The notes under the pieces: generated by a model
Seen by the model: only the letters and a program-made list of their open reading frames with translations
Told to the model about the DNA's origin: nothing
Databases searched by the model: none
NCBI GenBank assembly: GCA_019916065.1
Contig: CM034237.1
Span: 23,271,752-23,335,751, forward strand
Direction: 5' to 3'
DNA from: Vitellaria paradoxa
Lineage: Eukaryota > Streptophyta > Magnoliopsida > Ericales > Sapotaceae
Length of the DNA stretch: 64,000 nucleotides
Part shown: positions 59,272 to 64,000 of the stretch, piece after piece
How positions within the stretch are numbered: the first letter of the stretch is position 1
Layout: each line of letters opens with the position of its first letter
Translations under genes and position numbers: made by a program

Positions 59272-59690
59272 ATTACCATAGTGCGGGGGATGACCTTCAG
59301 GGGTTTATAGCAAAAGAATACAAACTAGCTCAAAGGGCTTGTAAAGGATTTAATTAGCCTAATCTAAAGATAGGAAAAATGAATGCCTCTCTTCATTTTG
59401 AATTTGACTACTTTGTTCAAGTAAGCCACTTCTGGGTTATTCTGATGCTTCTTAATGAGTTGAGTTGACTTGATTAGATAAGAAGACGACGACCATTCCA
59501 ACGAGAAATGCTCATCGTGTCTGAACTACCTCTCTTGCTTACTCCAATGTGGGGGATGGTTCTAGGTAGGATTTAATGAAAAAGAATATATGATTTGATT
59601 TTTTTTTTAGACTTAAAGGGCTTGACATTAGATTATCCTAATCTATTAAGGATAGCTGAAATGATGGCCTCTAGTCATTTTGATTTTGGA
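59272..59690. repeat. Diverged direct duplication, period ~268 bp
   Basis: 59272-59420 and 59541-59690 share the order GTGYGGGGGATG, ATTTAATGAAAAAGAATA-like text, AAAGGGCTTG, TTAGCCTAATCTA and ATGRCCTCTMKTCATTTTG. The copies have diverged substantially. Confidence 0.55.
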
Positions 59691-60766
59691 AGCCTAGTCT
59701 CTTGCGTTCTTAAAAATTGCTAAGGGCAATAGTTTGATATTTTTTTCTTTTCTTTTTCTTTTTTTTTTTTTGAAAATTTAGTACCACTTTCATTTTGAAT
59801 TTGGTCTATTAATCTATTAAGCTCTAGGTTACATTGATGACCACTTCTAGAGTACAGAAAACATCCTAAGTGGTTTGATCTCTTGAAGATGGTAACCGAA
59901 CCATTTTGGTTGCCTAGATATCTCGGTGATCCGAGAATCAGGTCCCCCATAGTTTTGGCGAACATTAAGAGTGCCGAATTGAACACTTGAAGTGTTGGTC
60001 ATTTAGTTGTGTTAAAATTTATTAGTGCTTACCAATGATTGTAACAAACTAATTCATCACAAAGAGTATTTAGTGAAAAATGATTGAATGGTTTGAAAAT
60101 TTTGAAAATTCTATACAACAGGATAAAAGACAAAATGTTGGCCTAACATGGCATGAAAGATATGTCTTGAGAATGGGGGTGCCTAGTTTTGTCGTTGATT
60201 TTAAAAATTGGTGTTGGTTTTGTGTCATTTTAAAAAATTTGCATTAGTAAATTGTGGCTAGAGAAGATGTTGATGTTCTTGAGGTGATGACTAAGATGTG
60301 TTTATTAGCATGTAGGAGTATCTTGAATCTTGAAATTGAGAAAAAAATTTTAAAAATAATATGGACATTAGTACTAATATTTTAAAATTTTAATATGTAT
60401 AATAAATTGAAAAAGAAAAATAAAAATGATAGCCTTCTATAGGCCTCTTTTTTTTATACTGACGCTTAAGGTTTTGAACAGTTATCTACCCTTTGTTAAT
60501 TAGATTATGAATTTATGCTTCAACATGAAGCAACTTTTGGTGTCATGACTTGGTGATCCTTTATGGTATACACGGCATATTGGAAGATCATAAGAGCGAG
60601 GGAAAGGTGGTGTCAGCATCTGGAATGGTAGAGTCTTAATTTGATGTGCGGCAAGGAGTTGTTGATATCCCTCAATCAAGGTGCAAATCGATTTTGAAAG
60701 AACTTTTCTTGACTTGGGTCGAGACCAAAGATTGTTATCTAGTTCTTGCCTCTGGAATGTATTCTG

Positions 60767-61898
60767 CTAAGTTGAAGACAAAAGTAGCAATAAGGATCTG
60801 GAAGATAGCATTGTAGCTATATCTACTTTCTTCTTAATCTCCATTCCATTGAAGGCATTCTTGGAGCATGGATCAATCAATCGACCAGACCAAATGCCTT
60901 CTTCTATCACCTCCCCTTGAGTTATGAGCTCGAAAAAAGGAACAATGCAGGTTTGAAAACATTCAATCAAAGAATTTTGTGTCTGCATAAAGATCCTTAT
61001 GAATTTTGTGTCAGTTAGGGGAAAATCAACTTGGGATGCACTTTCTTGCCATCTTAGAGCATAGGGAGCATCTATCAATGGCTAGCTCACTGTTGTTTTT
61101 ATATTATTTCATGAAGATAAGTGTGAGATCTTCCTAGCTTCTTATCTAGGTCATGTCTATGAGTGAATACAATTAGCGTGCTGGGTTGGTGAGGCTTTAT
61201 TGAAAGAGTTGCATCATAAGAGGTTGGTTATCATCATAACCACAGAGAGTACTGGCGTAGAGTTTGAGATGGGTGATAGGGTCTTCTGTACCACTGTACT
61301 TGGGGAGCTCTAGCATCTTAAACTTGGAAGAAAGCTTTAAGTTTGGGTAGAAGCATAAATTCTGGAAGTCAGTATTCCTATAAATATGAATTCGAGAGTG
61401 ATTCTTCAGAACTTCTTCAATATTTTTAAGCTTCTGGGTCAAAATAGGCTCTAATCTTGAAGGATGTTAAGGTTGGAATGGCTGTGGTAGATGAAAAGAT
61501 GGTTGTTATTGTAGAAAACCATTGGGTTTGACTAGCGAAGGTTGAGAAATAACAAAAGAGGGCATAGGAGGTATGCCAGAGTTGGCCATTTGATGAGTGT
61601 GGTTTTGAAAGTTCGATGGAAGAACTGCCATTCCTGGAATGATAGCTAGTAGGGTCCCAACGAAGGATGGGGCGAGTATGCTTGGCAAACCATTATTAGT
61701 AGAGGTGGTTATGGTTGGAGGGATGTTAGAAGTGATTTTAAAAGTGAAACTACTATTGAAAGCTGGGATAGGTTGTAGCTGGCTTGTTCTTTCTAATGTA
61801 TTTTTGACAAGTGCTTGAGTTCTAATAGTGTTGAGTGTCTTAGATGAAGATGCCATATCTTTGGCGTTGATAGAGGAGCATTGAGCAAAGCGAATCAC
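60767..61898 (-). pseudogene. Gypsy-G gag pseudogene
   Basis: On -, a proline/serine/threonine-rich N-terminal part (61898-61506) is followed by MLELPKYSGTEDPITHLKLY (61442-61197), the start of the Tat-type Gypsy gag domain (PKxxxYxGTxDPxxHLxxY). Then comes a degraded stretch with IRS-EDLTLIFM and a final segment with YALRWQESASQVDFPLTD and GEVIEEGIWSGRL (61078-60767). Order and spacing match Retrotrans_gag. Stops interrupt between segments. Confidence 0.7.
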
Positions 61899-63510
61899 AG
61901 CGATGATACCTATTTTGAAAAAGAAAATTTATTAAAAATGATTTTGAATTTTATTTGATTTTATTTAGGGGGTCATCCTCATTCTGAGGGAAATAACGAT
62001 GAGATGATCATGAGTTGTATACAGAGAGATTGTCACTGAAATCCATGTTTTATTACCTTGTCCCATTCAAATCTGTAATTGGAAGAAATATTACAAATAA
62101 TGAATTGAATGAATTGAAATGAATATTCACTTTATAAAATGTAGTGAATAGTTTTACATTAAAAATAAAATAAAAACCCTTTCTACTCCTTGATTGTCTG
62201 GTTGGACAGAACTTCCTCTTTATTTGAATGGGTGCCCCTTATTGACCTAACTAAGTTTTTTTATTTTTATTTTTTTTTGTCTTTGCATATTTCAATTCAT
62301 ATTTACCAGAATTCTAATAAACTTTCGAGTTGAAATTTTGATAAATTTCTAGTGTGAGATTTGTCGAAATTCCTACCTTAAATCTGACAGAGTTTCAGGT
62401 TTAGACTGTCGCAAATTTTAGATAGAGTTTTGACAAAACTGCAAATCTGGACATAAATTTGGAAAAACTCTAACTTAGGATTTCTATACTAAATTCGGTA
62501 GAGTTTCGAGTTAAATTGCGATTGGATTTGTAGATAAAAACTATAGAGAGTGTTTTTTGAAAATTTTGCCTAGGTTTGGAGGTTTTACCGAAACTCAAAC
62601 TCAAATTCGGCTGGGCTTTGGGTTAAAACGTTTAATAATTTTGAGGTGAGATTTGATAAAATCTAGGTTTTTGAAATGGGATATGCATTGACTTTGACTT
62701 AGTGGGTATATGCAAGGCAAACTTAGACTTGAGTGACAATCTCTTTGTTTTATTTGAAAGAGTGATCTTTAAGGGTTTACTATGCATAAATGAATGGTCT
62801 ATTTAGGACTTGGTCCCTTACATAAGAACATGTAGGTTTTATTGCTATGTAGAAACAACAATGAGTTGTCTGCTCGATTGTGTATCAATGTTGAGTGCAA
62901 TCAGAGGGAACAAACGGGGTTAGCACCGTCTTCTCCAGTGTTCCTATAAAAATTGGGTTTTGCAAGGCTCTAGCCTATAGCTTGACTACATGTGACATGA
63001 GACTCACAGCTTGACTTAATGCTCCCTAAAAAGGGTAACGGCCAACAAATCTTCAAACCTTCAGTTTTCCAAAGAAAACCTTCTTAGGCTGGTGATCCAG
63101 CTAGGAGGAAGTCCAGTACTCTTGTTAGGCGAGTTGTATACATAGCCACATCCTGGAGGAACCTATTGACCCCCCTTAACTAACTAGAGGGTAAAACTTG
63201 CACAGCATGCTCAATGATGTGCATAATGTGTGAATTAGGAGAGTACGGATTTATGACAGATAAGGAAAATAATAAAGCATTTGCCTTTTTTATTCATACA
63301 TCTTGCAAAATGAATCAAGGAACATACGTACACGCAATTTATTTAGTATGGATAGTATAGATGAAATAGTGAAAATGTATACATTCTAGTGAAGAATTCC
63401 TAATAGAAAAATGAGGTGCATGCTTTGATTGGATAAACTAGAGATTATGATGTAAGATAGCAATTGCAAAGAGGGGAAACTATGGTTGTACCCTTGAAGC
63501 AGGAGATGAT
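61899..63510. other. Gypsy-G leader region, no gene
   Basis: Lies between the primer-like site and gag. It includes short repeats built on GAGTTTCGRGT and AAATTTGG phrases at 62320-62640. No coding sequence recognised. Confidence 0.4.
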
Positions 63511-63528
63511 TCTCTAGCAGAGTTGCCA
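63511..63528 (-). other. Primer-binding-like site of Gypsy-G
   Basis: On - it reads TGGCAACTCTGCTAGAGA, differing by G-to-A type changes from the TGGCGACTCTGCTGGGGA site typical of Tat-lineage Gypsy elements. It directly follows the presumed LTR end at about 63529. Confidence 0.5.
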
Positions 63529-64000
63529 GTTGTTGACACCGAATCAACGTACCAGGCCGAGATGCACGGGTCATGAGTCTTTATTACGACATGATGCATT
63601 TGAGATTACCCAAATGTGAAAAACTATATTTTGCTTTGAAATAGGGCCTTGATTATGAAGACTGGGAGTCGTCACTTTTAAAAATGGGTGTGTTGAGAAA
63701 CTTGAGTTTTGATTATGATTTAAAATGTGTTGTTTTATATTTTTGAAAGATGTGGTAAATGGCCCATTTTTTAGTGTCTTTATCTAGTTTGTGCAATTAG
63801 AGATAATGGGTTTGGTGGTTTGGCTATGCATGAAAACCGTTACTCTTGAATACCTAGGGATATCGAGAGTCCTTTTCAACTCTCTACAGTTGTAATCTCA
63901 CAATGTAATATCTAGTTTATAATGATCATAGCATGTGACTCATAAATGTAAATAATGTAGGAAATGTGAGGTAGCTGAGCTTAGCTTATGCATATAAGTG
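63529..64000 (-). repeat. Gypsy-G 5' LTR, cut by the window end
   Basis: Assigned from its position next to the primer-like site. It contains no coding sequence. The outer end and target duplication are outside the window, so this is provisional. Confidence 0.4.

Larger units (their letters stand above)
54900..64000 (-). mobile_element. Gypsy-G: Tat/Ogre-like gag-only element, - strand, continues past window
   Basis: On - the visible order is: 5' LTR from the window end to about 63529; primer-like site TGGCAACTCTGCTAGAGA (63528-63511), close to the Tat-lineage site TGGCGACTCTGCTGGGGA; a leader of about 1.6 kb; a broken gag (61898-60767); then noncoding sequence with a duplicated block (59272-59690), a minisatellite and hairpin arrays (56280-57990). 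I found no RT, integrase or protease. Tandem repeats downstream of coding sequence are known in Tat/Ogre elements. The 3' LTR was not identified; it may lie left of Gypsy-F or be lost. Confidence 0.55.

Overview
This is a nuclear segment from a flowering plant, most likely a woody dicot; I cannot name the species. The evidence is a ten-exon gene with GT-AG introns for a plant organellar protein, two plant NDR1/HIN1-like genes, Au-type SINEs, and a dense, AT-rich mixture of plant LTR retrotransposons and MITEs. Only three host genes are supported: an NHL/LEA_2 gene on + (1153-1722), an LPXD gene on - (5444-22603), and a second NHL/LEA_2 gene on - (42628-43296).

Left part (1-22.6 kb). The first NHL gene has a clear TATA box and is followed by AT-rich spacer with MITEs. 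LPXD encodes a predicted 306-residue UDP-3-O-acylglucosamine N-acyltransferase-like protein. All ten exons join in frame with canonical splice sites, but intron 4 has grown to 14.2 kb. From low to high coordinate that intron holds a Copia LTR with a gag scrap (Copia-A), an inverted-repeat element with a LINE 3' end inside it, a long-TIR Mutator-like element with an unrecognised ORF, a broken Transposase_32-type pseudogene split by another insertion, and a - strand Copia element (Copia-B). Copia-B's leader was invaded by a second - strand Copia element (Copia-C). Au SINEs lie inside both B and C.

Middle (22.6-42.6 kb). After more MITEs there is a decayed Tork/Tnt1-like Copia element on + (Copia-D). 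Its LTRs carry a duplicated 60-bp module combining a perfect plant snRNA-type USE (RTCCCACATCG) with a TATA box 33-34 bp downstream. Next comes a younger Sirevirus-like Copia element on + (Copia-E, 8.3 kb, 1.58-kb LTRs, perfect GTAAT target duplication, several polypurine tracts, defective gag start and broken pol). A 904-bp non-autonomous hAT element with a perfect 8-bp target duplication precedes the second NHL gene.

Right part (43.3-64 kb). MITEs and a LINE 3' end lead into a large zone without host genes. It contains a possible LTR fragment, a palindrome-rich minisatellite with repeated TTGACC cores, and a gag-only Gypsy element with an Athila-type tRNA-Asp primer site (Gypsy-F, 47575-54899). 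This sits beside or inside a larger - strand Tat/Ogre-like gag-only element (Gypsy-G), whose 5' LTR runs off the right end. Gypsy-G's presumed 3' noncoding region has a ~60-bp minisatellite and dozens of short GGAGC..GCTCC-type hairpins.

The host genes do not form a pathway or cluster. The window is mainly a record of layered transposition around and inside three genes. All coordinates, splice sites and motif calls were read by eye; lineage names for degraded elements are inference.
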